Origin: Sulfurovum sp.
Lineage (GTDB): Bacteria > Campylobacterota > Campylobacteria > Campylobacterales > Sulfurovaceae
DNA length: 12,833 bases
Assembly (NCBI GenBank): GCA_027029065.1
Contig: JALVGO010000096.1
Location: 1 to 12,833 of the forward strand
Direction: 5' to 3'
Position numbers and translations under genes: made by a program. This document shows, one piece after another, positions 1-6,562 of this stretch; positions within the stretch are counted from its first letter, which is position 1; each line of letters starts with the position of its first letter. The notes below the pieces were generated by a model. That model was not told where the DNA came from. It saw only the letters and a list, made by a program, of their open reading frames with translations, and searched no databases.

Positions 1-800
1 ACGATCTCGATCTTGATGCCATCTTTGAGTGGGTCAATAAAAAGACGGTCATCAAGATGCACTGGGGCTACAAGAAGGGCAAGATGGAGAGAGCCGAGTA
101 TGAAAAACTGCTCGAAGAGAAGGTCTACCCTGCCTATGAACGCCTTAAGCGGGAGTTCATCGAAAAAGGGCTCTTTGAGCCGACGATCATCTACGGCTAC
201 TATCCGGCGCGAAGCAATGATCAGGAGCTGCTGGTTTTCCCTGAAATTGAAGGGTGGAATGTTGATGCCAATGCCAACCGTGAGCCTTTCAAAGATGTAG
301 TGGGACGTGCAGAGTATGCCTTCAGCTTCCCAAGGCAGGGGCGCAAACCTCACCGGGCGCTGAGCGACTTCTTCCGCCATGAACGCCACGATGTACTACC
401 CATTACCTGTGTGAGTGCCGGGCCGAAGTTCTCTGCCTACGAAAAAGAGCTCTACGATGCAGGCAAATATCTGGAGTACAACATGGTGCACGGCTTCTCT
501 GTCGAGCTTGCCGAAGCACTCGCAGAAGTGGCACACAAGCAGATACGGATGGATCTTGGTATTTTACGCGAAGATGAAAAACCCTCACTGCGCGATGTGC
601 GGATGAACCGTTACCGGGGGGCGCGTTACAGCTTTGGCTACCCCGCCTGTCCCGACCTTGAGCAAAGCCGCATTATCTTCGACCTGCTCAAGCCTGAGGA
701 GTTCGGGATTGAACTGAGTGAAACCTTCCAGATCCACCCTGAGCAGAGTACCACAGCACTGGTTGTTCACCACCCCAAGGCGACTTATTATGCGGTATAA
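1..800 (+). CDS. metH: Cobalamin-dependent methionine synthase, C-terminal part (5' end outside window)
   Basis: This is the 3' end of a gene that begins before the window; the first full codon is at base 3 and about 265 residues are visible. MetH transfers a methyl group from methyltetrahydrofolate to homocysteine through methylcobalamin in the cytoplasm. The visible part is the reactivation domain, which binds AdoMet to re-methylate oxidised cobalamin. The reading frame runs through IKMHWGYKKGK near the start and YYPARSNDQELLVF, and carries the family's signature R-x(6)-GYPACPD at about bases 625-655, where the Arg and the Gly-Tyr-Pro segment contact AdoMet in the E. coli enzyme. It ends with the typical HPEQSTTALVVHHPKATYY segment, so the C-terminus is intact. 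Codon use is GC-rich compared with the toxin-antitoxin genes that follow. No convincing terminator follows the TAA stop. Identity is very secure. Confidence 0.95.
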   Translation, partial: DLDLDAIFEWVNKKTVIKMHWGYKKGKMERAEYEKLLEEKVYPAYERLKREFIEKGLFEPTIIYGYYPARSNDQELLVFPEIEGWNVDANANREPFKDVVGRAEYAFSFPRQGRKPHRALSDFFRHERHDVLPITCVSAGPKFSAYEKELYDAGKYLEYNMVHGFSVELAEALAEVAHKQIRMDLGILREDEKPSLRDVRMNRYRGARYSFGYPACPDLEQSRIIFDLLKPEEFGIELSETFQIHPEQSTTALVVHHPKATYYAV

Positions 801-836
801 AGCGATTTGGGATTATGTATAAAAAGTATTTTTTGC

Positions 837-878
837 TACAATTTATATTGTAAGTTAGCGTGACAAATTTGTTATAAT
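837..878 (+). promoter_or_regulatory. Putative promoter with two small palindromes upstream of the mntA/hepT operon
   Basis: A perfect -10 hexamer TATAAT lies at 873-878, 22 bases before the ATG at 901; there is no good -35, as is common in Campylobacterota. Just upstream are two dyads: TACAAT-TTAT-ATTGTA at 837-852 and ACAAATTTGT at 863-872, the latter abutting the -10. Their position would suit an autoregulatory operator of the toxin-antitoxin operon, but such short AT-rich palindromes also arise by chance. The -10 call is fairly good; the operator role is inference. Confidence 0.45.
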
Positions 879-900
879 AAAACTGAAAAGGAAATTTATT

Positions 901-1191
901 ATGACCAAAGATCATATTTTAGCGATACTCAAAGAGCACAAATCTTATATTGAACAAGAGTTTGAAGTTGATAAAATAGGATTGTTTGGCAGTTATGCAA
1001 AGGGAAAGCAAACCCAAGAGAGTGATATCGATATTTATGTAGAATTTCGACATAAAACTTTTGACAATCTGGCAGGTCTTTGGAATTATCTTGAATCACT
1101 TTACCATAAAAAAGTCGATCTGTATCACAAGCATAAAAACAACAATAAAGTGATTATCTCCAATATACAAAAAGATGTGATTTATGGATAA
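901..1191 (+). CDS. mntA: MNT-domain nucleotidyltransferase, MntA-type antitoxin
   Basis: A 96-residue minimal nucleotidyltransferase. The family motif G-S-x10-D-x-D is complete: G30-S31 in GLFGSYAKGK, then D42 and D44 in ESDIDIYV; a third acidic residue, D73 in KKVDLYH, completes the expected metal-binding triad. In characterised HepT/MntA pairs the antitoxin inactivates the HEPN toxin by AMP transfer to a tyrosine. That role is inferred here from the motif and from the next gene, which overlaps it by 8 bases (1184-1191). An AAAAGG ribosome site at 886-891 precedes the ATG by 9 bases. The gene is markedly AT-rich (about one third GC in its first 60 bases, against well over half in parts of metH), which hints at horizontal acquisition. 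The gene order, antitoxin first, is one of the known arrangements. Confidence 0.85.
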   Translation: MTKDHILAILKEHKSYIEQEFEVDKIGLFGSYAKGKQTQESDIDIYVEFRHKTFDNLAGLWNYLESLYHKKVDLYHKHKNNNKVIISNIQKDVIYG

Positions 1192-1555
1192 GTCCGGCAA
1201 TGCAGAACTGTTGAAGTTTATACTGGAGAGTATAACCCTGATAAAGAAGAGATTTGAGGGGATAACCAACAGTGATGATTTCTTGCATACAGAGTTTGGT
1301 ATGACACAATTTGATGCCATCTCTATGAGGCTGCAATCAATCGGTGAAGCCTTAAAAAATATTGATAAACGCGATAGAGCATTTTTGCTTGAAGTTGCCG
1401 ACAAAAGATACTGGAGTAATATTATCAAAACCAGAGAAATTATTACCCATCACTATATGGATATTGATGCTGAAACTATTTTTATGATATGTGATGAGAA
1501 GTTGGATGAGCTGGAAGAGAAGGTCTCTGTATTAATGGATAAACTAAAAAGATGA
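1184..1555 (+). CDS. hepT: HEPN-domain RNase toxin, HepT type (DUF86)
   Basis: A 123-residue, mostly helical protein typical in length for the HepT/DUF86 family. The key motif R-x4-H-x-Y is present as R84-EIIT-H89-H-Y91 in KTREIITHHYMDID: in this family R and H form the RNase site and Tyr is the target of AMPylation by MntA. The first position after R is Glu, whereas Asn or Asp is usual in HEPN proteins, a small deviation. The start ATG overlaps the end of mntA by 8 bases in another frame, so translation of the pair is probably coupled. The stop overlaps the next gene (ATGA, 1552-1555). The protein is expected to cleave RNA when it is not AMPylated; neither its target nor its activity can be read from sequence. 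It is AT-rich like mntA. Confidence 0.82.
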   Translation: MDKSGNAELLKFILESITLIKKRFEGITNSDDFLHTEFGMTQFDAISMRLQSIGEALKNIDKRDRAFLLEVADKRYWSNIIKTREIITHHYMDIDAETIFMICDEKLDELEEKVSVLMDKLKR

Positions 1556-1746
1556 TGATGGAAAAAAAAGTAAAAACCACCTCCTGCCGCTACTGCAAAC
1601 TGGAGGTAGAAAAAGGAGCACGCCGCTGTCCGCACTGTGGTACGCTTAACCCCTCGATGGGGGTGAAACAGTCGCTGATATGGACGGTTTCGGCGATTGT
1701 GATACTATATCTTATTGCCTATATTCTCGAGTATTTTAAGGCATAA
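1552..1746 (+). CDS. Small zinc-ribbon protein with one membrane helix
   Basis: About 62-64 residues. A four-cysteine zinc ribbon occupies the N-terminal half (C12-x2-C15 and C26-x2-C29, in SCRYCK and RCPHCG). A single hydrophobic helix follows at about residues 41-61, rich in I, L, V and Y, leaving a short C-terminal tail. Three consecutive ATG codons (1552, 1555, 1558) could start it; the first overlaps the hepT stop by four bases, so coupling to hepT is possible. No specific function is known to me; the ribbon would sit at the cytoplasmic face if the usual positive-inside rule holds. It may belong to the toxin-antitoxin operon, or it may be an older chromosomal gene behind which the module inserted. 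It converges on the cytochrome gene, with only five bases between the two stops. Confidence 0.7.
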   Translation: MMMEKKVKTTSCRYCKLEVEKGARRCPHCGTLNPSMGVKQSLIWTVSAIVILYLIAYILEYFKA

Positions 1747-1751
1747 ATCAC

Positions 1752-2330
1752 TTAGACTCTTCCGCCGTTTATCATGTCAGAAACAATCCCCCTCTCTTCT
1801 GTCGCATCGGCAATGACAACCCCCGCAATATGCAGCGGTACGAAGATAAGGATGAAGTTGTAAGCCAGTTCGTGTAGCTCTTTGATATCGTGTGCAGTTG
1901 TCTTGGCAAGTCCCAGTGGCTCATAAAAATGGATCACAAGACCACTTGCTGCCATAAAGGCAATGACAACATAGAGAACAAGGTAGCCGACTTTAACCGT
2001 TTTTTTGTGTAGATTTTCCTCTCTCAGTGCGCTATAGTTTCGTTTGCCGCTTTGGGTAAAAAAGAGGGCAATCCTCCAGAGCACAAGCAGTGCCAAGGCA
2101 TATCCAAGCAAAATATGCCACTCCCACATTGGTGCACGGATCGCTTTTGCGAGTACCTTTGCCTGCTCAGCGGTGATATCTATCTGGAATGATGCCAGTT
2201 TCTGCATCAATATTTCACTGTTTGCACGCCAGCTGAGAAAGGTTTTGCGCAAAAAGACCGTACCAAGCAGCCCCAGAATGACAGCTGCATACAGCCAGTG
2301 CCAGAGCCTGAAGCTTACCGACCACTTCAT
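1752..2330 (-). CDS. Membrane b-type cytochrome (cytochrome b561-like family)
   Basis: A 192-residue protein with four predicted membrane helices, at about residues 10-28, 72-92, 113-134 and 155-175. Histidines suited to haem ligation lie in or at the ends of these helices: H11 (RLWHW), H72 (EWHILLGY), H134 (VIHFYEP), H153 (ELHELAYN) and H167 (PLHIAG). This is the pattern of bacterial cytochrome b561 and Ni/Fe-hydrogenase-type cytochrome b subunits, which pass electrons between quinones and periplasmic partners. No hydrogenase or other partner is nearby, so the electron donor is unknown. The start codon overlaps the end of trpB by four bases (2327-2330), so it is probably co-translated with trpB, although no metabolic link is evident. 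Confidence 0.75.
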   Translation of the reverse strand: MKWSVSFRLWHWLYAAVILGLLGTVFLRKTFLSWRANSEILMQKLASFQIDITAEQAKVLAKAIRAPMWEWHILLGYALALLVLWRIALFFTQSGKRNYSALREENLHKKTVKVGYLVLYVVIAFMAASGLVIHFYEPLGLAKTTAHDIKELHELAYNFILIFVPLHIAGVVIADATEERGIVSDMINGGRV

Positions 2331-3547
2331 GATGAAATACCGTACTTTTTACCGTAGTTTTCAACCACAAAGTCGATATCTTTGTCGCCGCGTCCTGAAA
2401 GGTTGACAAGGATAGTACCTGCATTAGGCTCTTTTGCCAGTTTTAGTGCATAGGCTACAGCATGGGATGACTCGATGGCGGGAATAATACCTTCTTCTCT
2501 GGAAAGCTCAAAGAAAGCATCTATTGCTTCGTGGTCATAAATATAGTGGTAGTTGACCCTGCCGATATCTTTGAGGTAGGCATGTTGTGGTCCTACCGAA
2601 GGGTAGTCCAGTCCGCTTGCGACAGAGTAAACTTCCTGTGGTTCCCCTGCCTCATCCTGAAGCATATAGGATTTGAAACCGTGCATCACACCCGGTTTGC
2701 CAAGGGTAATGGTTGCTGCATTCTCCCCCGGTTCTTCCAAACTTCTTCCTGCCGGTTCGACCCCATGCATGGCAACTTCTATATCATCGATAAATGCGGT
2801 AAAGAGTCCCATAGCGTTTGAACCGCCGCCGACACAGGCAACAAGGTTGTCAGGCAGTTTTCCTGTCATGGCTTTGAACTGCTCTTTGGCTTCAACACCG
2901 ACAATAGATTGAAAGTCACGTACCATTTTAGGGAAGGGATGAGGACCGACTACCGAACCAATGGCGTAAAATTGTGTCACAGGGTCTTTAAGATAGTTTT
3001 CAAAAGCGATATCTACTGCCTCTTTGAGTGTGCGTCTCCCATGTGTGGCGGGAATGACCTTTGCCCCCAGAATATGCATACGCACAACATTCGGGTGCTC
3101 TTTTTTCATATCGACTTCACCCATATAGATATCACATTCCAATCCTACCAGTGCAGCAGCGGTTGCCAAAGCTACACCGTGCTGTCCTGCACCTGTTTCG
3201 GCGATGAGTTTCTTTTTTCCCATTTTTTTGGCAAGCAGTGCCTCGCCAAGACAGTGATTGATCTTGTGTGCGCCGGTATGGTTGAGGTCTTCACGTTTAA
3301 GATAAATGTCTGTACCGTATTTTTTTGAAAGATGTTTCGCATGAAAAACAGGACTGGGACGTCCGACATAGTGCTGATAGAGTTCTGCAAGTTCGTTCAG
3401 GAATTCAGGATCTTTGCGTATTTCATCGTATGAAGTGCTGATCTCATCCATAATCGTTTGCAGCTCGGGTGGGATGAACGATCCGCCGTATTCTCCAAAA
3501 AAACCTTTTTCATCTGGTAGCGGACAGTCAAATATGTTGGTTGCCAT
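2327..3547 (-). CDS. trpB: Tryptophan synthase beta chain
   Basis: TrpB condenses indole with L-serine to give L-tryptophan, using pyridoxal phosphate, normally in complex with TrpA. The protein (406 residues) carries the PLP-lysine segment [15 protein letters not shown], the catalytic Glu segment [11 protein letters not shown], the PLP phosphate loop GGGSNAMG and the C-terminal NLSGRGDKD. The N-terminal [11 protein letters not shown] and the overall length fit the TrpB1 type that works with TrpA. The start is taken at 3547: the ribosome site AGGAGG (3560-3555) lies seven bases before that ATG but only one base before the in-frame ATG at 3553, which is too close. No trpA or other trp gene is in the window, so the gene stands outside a classical trp operon here. 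The cytochrome b gene follows with a four-base overlap. Confidence 0.95.
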   Translation of the reverse strand: MATNIFDCPLPDEKGFFGEYGGSFIPPELQTIMDEISTSYDEIRKDPEFLNELAELYQHYVGRPSPVFHAKHLSKKYGTDIYLKREDLNHTGAHKINHCLGEALLAKKMGKKKLIAETGAGQHGVALATAAALVGLECDIYMGEVDMKKEHPNVVRMHILGAKVIPATHGRRTLKEAVDIAFENYLKDPVTQFYAIGSVVGPHPFPKMVRDFQSIVGVEAKEQFKAMTGKLPDNLVACVGGGSNAMGLFTAFIDDIEVAMHGVEPAGRSLEEPGENAATITLGKPGVMHGFKSYMLQDEAGEPQEVYSVASGLDYPSVGPQHAYLKDIGRVNYHYIYDHEAIDAFFELSREEGIIPAIESSHAVAYALKLAKEPNAGTILVNLSGRGDKDIDFVVENYGKKYGISS

Positions 3548-3578
3548 TTTCATTCCTCCTTTAAAATGGTGTAAGACA

Positions 3579-3584
3579 ATTGTA
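3579..3584 (-). promoter_or_regulatory. Candidate -10 element for trpB
   Basis: On the minus strand TACAAT occupies 3584-3579, about 32 bases before the chosen trpB start, with no obvious -35. It lies within the 105-base region shared with the divergent DUF1653 gene and overlaps a small palindrome, ACAATTGT (3577-3584). Confidence 0.35.
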
Positions 3585-3616
3585 CTTCAAAAAGGATTGT
3601 GGATGACTGAAGCAGA

Positions 3617-3628
3617 TTTTGGTAGAAT
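3617..3628 (+). promoter_or_regulatory. Candidate extended -10 for the DUF1653 gene
   Basis: TTTTGGTAGAAT at 3617-3628 is an extended -10-like element 24 bases before the ATG at 3653. The same TTTTGG-TAxxAT arrangement recurs in front of hisD (12224-12235), which supports its reading as a promoter in this genome. Confidence 0.4.
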
Positions 3629-3652
3629 AATAACAAAAAATGGGGTTTGCAT

Positions 3653-3865
3653 ATGGAGATACAAAAAGGCATCTACCGACACTACAAAGGCAATGAGTAT
3701 GAAGTGCTGATGGTGGCACGCCACTCAGAGACCGAAGAGCCGATGGTAGTCTATCGTGCGCTGTATGGTGACTATGGGGTATGGGTAAGACCCTATGAGA
3801 TGTTTATGCAGAAGGTGGACGTAGGCGGAGAGATGGTGGATCGGTTTACGTTTTTGTATGCATAG
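3653..3865 (+). CDS. DUF1653 domain protein
   Basis: A 70-residue protein that is almost entirely one DUF1653 domain. Recognisable family features in order are GIYRHYKGNEYEV, ARHSETEEPMVVYRALYGD, GVWVRPYEMF and the end DRFTFLY. The biochemical role of the family is not known to me; it is a small single-domain, probably cytoplasmic protein. The ATG at 3653 is chosen over an in-frame TTG two codons upstream; a GGGG at 3642-3645 may serve as a weak ribosome site. The next gene starts 18 bases downstream and is probably co-transcribed. Confidence 0.85.
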   Translation: MEIQKGIYRHYKGNEYEVLMVARHSETEEPMVVYRALYGDYGVWVRPYEMFMQKVDVGGEMVDRFTFLYA

Positions 3866-3883
3866 CGAAAGAGGTTTACTTGT

Positions 3884-4552
3884 ATGCAAAAGTGGGAGTG
3901 GGAACTTAAAAAAGGCAATATCTGGAGAGCCAAAGAGATCTTGAGGGGACACATAGCACAGATATATCAGCCAGATGAATATGTTGCCTATGGAAAACTG
4001 TTATATGATCTAAAAGATTATTACGAGGCTGGTAAGTATCTCTTTGCAGGAGGTGTAGAGCTTGACGGAAAATATAAAGATGCAATCTATGTATTTTTAG
4101 AAAGAAACAATTGCGTGCATTTGAATGAATTTATATCAAAATTTCCACGCAGTTTTGCAAGAACTTCTTATGAAATGTTACCGACTTCTGTTAAAACATA
4201 TATCGAATCACATTTTTCAAGTGAAGAACGGGAAACACTAAAAAAAGAGAATACAATCATTTATCCTGTAACCCCGACAACAACAGTATGTTTTTTAAAA
4301 AAAATACAAAGTAAACTTTATTCTATTATTTGGTTCGTAGTGACAGTTTTCTTTATTATCTCTTTCTTTGTAGGTCTCTATACAACATTAAAATACATTT
4401 TTGAAGAAAAAAATACTGAAAGGGAGTATTGCATCAACGTGTGTAAGTTTGCATCTTCGGAGAGTTTGCAAGAGTGCATAGAAAAAGAGCATATGTTGAT
4501 AAAACGGTTAGATCCATCCATACAGAAAATAGATACTTCTAAATCATATTAG
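3884..4552 (+). CDS. Membrane-anchored protein resembling DUF6584, cysteine-containing tail
   Basis: A 222-residue protein. The N-terminal part, residues 1-60, reads like a single helical-hairpin repeat (LKKGNIWRAKEILRGHI, then YGKLLYDLKDYYEAGKYLF), which reminds me of DUF6584; this is from memory and not certain. Residues 60-120 are polar and probably helical. A strong membrane helix follows at about 146-169, then a C-terminal segment of about 50 residues with C183, C187 and C198 (C-x3-C-x10-C), which could form a disulfide or bind metal if exported. The start has GAGG at 3871-3874. The gene is very AT-rich (about a quarter GC in places), unlike its neighbours, suggesting weak constraint or transfer. 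Its stop lies one base from the stop of the convergent CPXCG gene. Function unknown. Confidence 0.65.
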   Translation: MQKWEWELKKGNIWRAKEILRGHIAQIYQPDEYVAYGKLLYDLKDYYEAGKYLFAGGVELDGKYKDAIYVFLERNNCVHLNEFISKFPRSFARTSYEMLPTSVKTYIESHFSSEERETLKKENTIIYPVTPTTTVCFLKKIQSKLYSIIWFVVTVFFIISFFVGLYTTLKYIFEEKNTEREYCINVCKFASSESLQECIEKEHMLIKRLDPSIQKIDTSKSY

Positions 4553-4553
4553 T

Positions 4554-4739
4554 CTAACCTATCCCCTCCATTTTACGTGCTTCAAAACGTACAAGCTGTT
4601 CATTGGAGAACTTGAAAGAGAGTTCAATCGGACGGCAGCATACTTCACAGTCTTCAATGTACTCACTCTCCTCTTCACTCGGGTCAAGCACCATCGAGAT
4701 GGTCTCCCAACAGTAGGGGCAGGTAAAAAAGTGTTCCAT
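4554..4739 (-). CDS. CPXCG motif-containing cysteine-rich protein
   Basis: A 61-residue soluble protein with two cysteine pairs: C7-x2-C10 in TCPYCWET and C31-x2-C34-C35 in DCEVCCRPI, separated by an acidic stretch (SEEESEYIED). This is the layout of the CPXCG cysteine-rich family, small presumed zinc-binding proteins of unknown role found in many proteobacteria. The second position of the first motif is CPYC-W rather than the common CPYC-G. Its ATG overlaps the TAA of the upstream membrane-protein gene by one base (TAATG), so the two form an operon with coupled translation. Confidence 0.82.
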   Translation of the reverse strand: MEHFFTCPYCWETISMVLDPSEEESEYIEDCEVCCRPIELSFKFSNEQLVRFEARKMEGIG

Positions 4740-4969
4740 TATTCTTTCCTTTTACTATCACTTTTCTGAAACCACTTTGTCAACCAGTTTGGCAAGGTAC
4801 ACCCACTGCAGTTGCCTGTGCGTTCACAGCGGGTCATTTGAATGTTGCGCCAGAGCATAAAGGTAAAGCCAGCTGCAATGAGAAGCTGCAAGGCTGCCAT
4901 ATTGTAGTAGCCATCTATGAGGTTTTGGATGCCCATGACGAGGAAGAGGATGGTGATGATGAGGCACAT
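4739..4969 (-). CDS. Small membrane protein with C-terminal cysteines
   Basis: A 76-residue protein. Two hydrophobic segments, at about residues 2-18 and 24-40, probably form a membrane hairpin. A basic, cysteine-bearing tail follows (C48, C54, C57 in RCERTGNCSGC), then a Trp-rich amphipathic stretch (NWLTKWF) and a charged end. The tail could bind metal, but this is speculation. The ribosome site AGGAA (4980-4976) is six bases before the ATG, and a perfect TATAAT -10 lies a further 17 bases upstream. It heads a two-gene unit with the CPXCG protein. I do not recognise a named family. Confidence 0.65.
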   Translation of the reverse strand: MCLIITILFLVMGIQNLIDGYYNMAALQLLIAAGFTFMLWRNIQMTRCERTGNCSGCTLPNWLTKWFQKSDSKRKE

Positions 4970-4997
4970 GGTGGGTTCCTGATTTTTATGTGATTGT

Positions 4998-5003
4998 ATT
5001 ATA
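4998..5003 (-). promoter_or_regulatory. -10 element for the minus-strand two-gene unit
   Basis: Minus-strand TATAAT at 5003-4998, 28 bases before the start at 4969. Transcription would begin near 4991 and leave a short leader carrying the AGGAA ribosome site. Confidence 0.5.
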
Positions 5004-5047
5004 CTTCTTCTGTTTATATCAGAGCTTCTCTTAGTTTATGCTCTTTT

Positions 5048-5072
5048 GATACTTTTTTTAGAAAAAAGTATC
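5048..5072. repeat. Perfect 11-bp inverted repeat with 3-base loop
   Basis: Arms GATACTTTTTT (5048-5058) and AAAAAAGTATC (5062-5072) enclose TAG. The shape looks like a bidirectional terminator, but the site sits between genes that point away from each other (4969 minus, 5214 plus), so no known transcript would end here. CGC-AAAAAA-GCG (5072-5083) makes a further small dyad joining this hairpin to the next. Confidence 0.7.
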
Positions 5073-5082
5073 GCAAAAAAGC

Positions 5083-5171
5083 GTCACTTCGCAAGTGCAC
5101 GGGCGATGCTTGTGTCGCCGTGCTTCGCACATATGGGCGACAACGCATCTGTGCACCCGGTGCGAAGTGAC
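5083..5171. repeat. 89-bp imperfect inverted repeat (possible palindromic mobile-type repeat)
   Basis: The ends are perfect 11-bp inverted copies: GTCACTTCGCA (5083-5093) and TGCGAAGTGAC (5161-5171). Inside, GTGCAC occurs on both sides (5095-5100, 5151-5156), and GATGC...TCGCC (5105-5119) opposes GGGCGA...GCATC (5135-5149), so the whole can fold into one interrupted stem. It is GC-richer than the surrounding spacer. The element fills most of the 244-base divergent spacer 4970-5213 before pepD. It could be a non-autonomous repeat or a structured leader; no transposase is present. Confidence 0.65.
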
Positions 5172-5213
5172 AGAGAATGGATAAATGGATAATTGTTTTT
5201 AAAGGAATGAAAA

Positions 5214-6485
5214 ATGTCGAAGATTATTGAGTATTTTGAAAGGTTGACGCAGATACCGCACTGCTCTAAAGAAGCGGAGGGGCTGTATGATTTTCTGGTA
5301 GCGTTTGCGAAGGAGAGAGGGTATGAGGTGGAGGTGGATGATGCGAAGAACATCTATGCCTGTAAAGGTACGCCAAGACTCTGCCTGCAGGCGCACTACG
5401 ATATGGTCTGTATGGGGAAGGCACCGCAAATAGAAACGTATGTTGAAGAGGGGTGGATGAGAGCCAAAGATGCCTCTTTGGGAGCGGATAACGGTATGGC
5501 GGTGGCGATGATGATGCAGCTGATGGAGGAGGGGAAAGTGTTGGAGTTTCTCTTTACCTCTGATGAGGAGATCGGGCTTATCGGTGCCAATGTGCTGGCG
5601 TTTGACCTGAAAGCGGAGTATATGCTCAACCTTGACAGTGAGGATGAGGCTGAGGTGTACATCGGGTGTGCCGGAGGCGCGGATATTGCAGCATTCAAGC
5701 AGGATGAGTATGTTGAAGGCAGTGGTATCTGCTATGAGGTTGCAGTTAACGGGCTGTCGGGTGGACATTCGGGGGTAGATATTGACAAAAACATTCCCTC
5801 TGCTATCAAGGTGCTTGGCAGTTATCTGAAAGAGGCAGGAGTGACACAGCTTGTAAGCCTCTATGCCGGTGAGCGGCGCAATGCCATTCCTGCCAATGCC
5901 ATTGCCATCATCAGAAGCGAAACGCCGCTTGAAGCCAAAGGAGAGGTGAGGGTACGGGTGCTAAATGAATCTCCCGATATTCTCAAAGAGGGGGCAAAGG
6001 TCATCGAACTTATCAATGCATTCAAACACGGTGTACATGAGATGAACGAAGAACTTGGTATCCCACACACCAGCATCAACCTTGCCATCATCACCGCAGA
6101 TGAAAAGGGTGGATTGACTATAGAAACAAGTGCCAGAGCAATGGATATGGAAGCACTTGATCGTTTGACCCAGGAGATGGTTGATCTGTTTGAGGCATAT
6201 AGTTTCAAGACAAAAGTGGAGGACAAGTATCCCGCCTGGAAGCCTGATGTGACCGACTTTATCAAACTGGTCGATGCCAAGATGCGTGAAGTGTTTGGAG
6301 AGAGTAAGCTCATGGCGATCCATGCCGGGCTTGAGTGCGGGGTGATTGCCCAGAAGTATCCGCAGATGAAGTTCGCCTCTATTGGCCCGACCATCCGCTA
6401 CCCGCACTCGACACGGGAGATGGTGAAGCTCGATTCGGTAGAGAAGACATATGAAGTACTCAATAGGATAATAAAATCAATGTAA
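5214..6485 (+). CDS. pepD: M20-family cytosolic dipeptidase (aminoacyl-histidine dipeptidase, PepD-like)
   Basis: A 423-residue zinc peptidase expected to hydrolyse dipeptides such as Xaa-His in the cytoplasm. The di-metal M20 ligands can be followed: H61 and D63 in LQAHYDMVC, D92 in GADNGMA, the catalytic and bridging pair E118-E119 in TSDEEIGL, D141 in NLDSEDE and H398 in RYPHSTREMV. The dimerisation (lid) domain is marked by LSGGHSGVDI near 181-190, and HAGLECG at 370-376 is typical of the M20C/PepD group. It is shorter than E. coli PepD (about 485 residues) but complete at both ends. AAAGGAAT at 5201-5208 is the ribosome site. The palindromic element at 5048-5171 lies directly upstream and may fall in its leader or displace its promoter. 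A possible -10, GATAAT, lies at 5188-5193. Confidence 0.9.
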   Translation: MSKIIEYFERLTQIPHCSKEAEGLYDFLVAFAKERGYEVEVDDAKNIYACKGTPRLCLQAHYDMVCMGKAPQIETYVEEGWMRAKDASLGADNGMAVAMMMQLMEEGKVLEFLFTSDEEIGLIGANVLAFDLKAEYMLNLDSEDEAEVYIGCAGGADIAAFKQDEYVEGSGICYEVAVNGLSGGHSGVDIDKNIPSAIKVLGSYLKEAGVTQLVSLYAGERRNAIPANAIAIIRSETPLEAKGEVRVRVLNESPDILKEGAKVIELINAFKHGVHEMNEELGIPHTSINLAIITADEKGGLTIETSARAMDMEALDRLTQEMVDLFEAYSFKTKVEDKYPAWKPDVTDFIKLVDAKMREVFGESKLMAIHAGLECGVIAQKYPQMKFASIGPTIRYPHSTREMVKLDSVEKTYEVLNRIIKSM

Positions 6486-6562
6486 ATGATGGTTTTTATT
6501 AAAATTACTTAAGAGAAAGAGGAGTAAAATATAAGGATATACCTAACTTCCAAGGAGATCAA

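Noticed and set aside
815..836. metH terminator in the AAAAAGTATTTTTT stretch
   Set aside because: The possible stem is only five A-T pairs, too weak to support a terminator call.
2909..3328. Plus-strand 139-codon frame opposite trpB
   Set aside because: It is antisense to the conserved core of trpB, has odd Cys/Phe-rich composition and no motif.
3548..3553. trpB start at the first ATG (3553)
   Set aside because: Its AGGAGG site would be only one base away; the next in-frame ATG at 3547 has a normal seven-base spacing.
5048..5072. Intrinsic terminator
   Set aside because: The stem-loop with T/A runs looks right, but both flanking genes point away from it, so no transcript would need to stop there.
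5084..5353. Minus-strand 89-codon open frame covering the palindromic element and the pepD start
   Set aside because: It overlaps the well-supported pepD start, and its C-terminal part is just a translation of the inverted repeat. There is no ribosome site or recognisable domain.
5199..5768. Long minus-strand open frames inside pepD (also 5861-6407)
   Set aside because: They lie opposite a complete M20 peptidase with all metal ligands, lack domain signatures, and are shadows of its codon bias.
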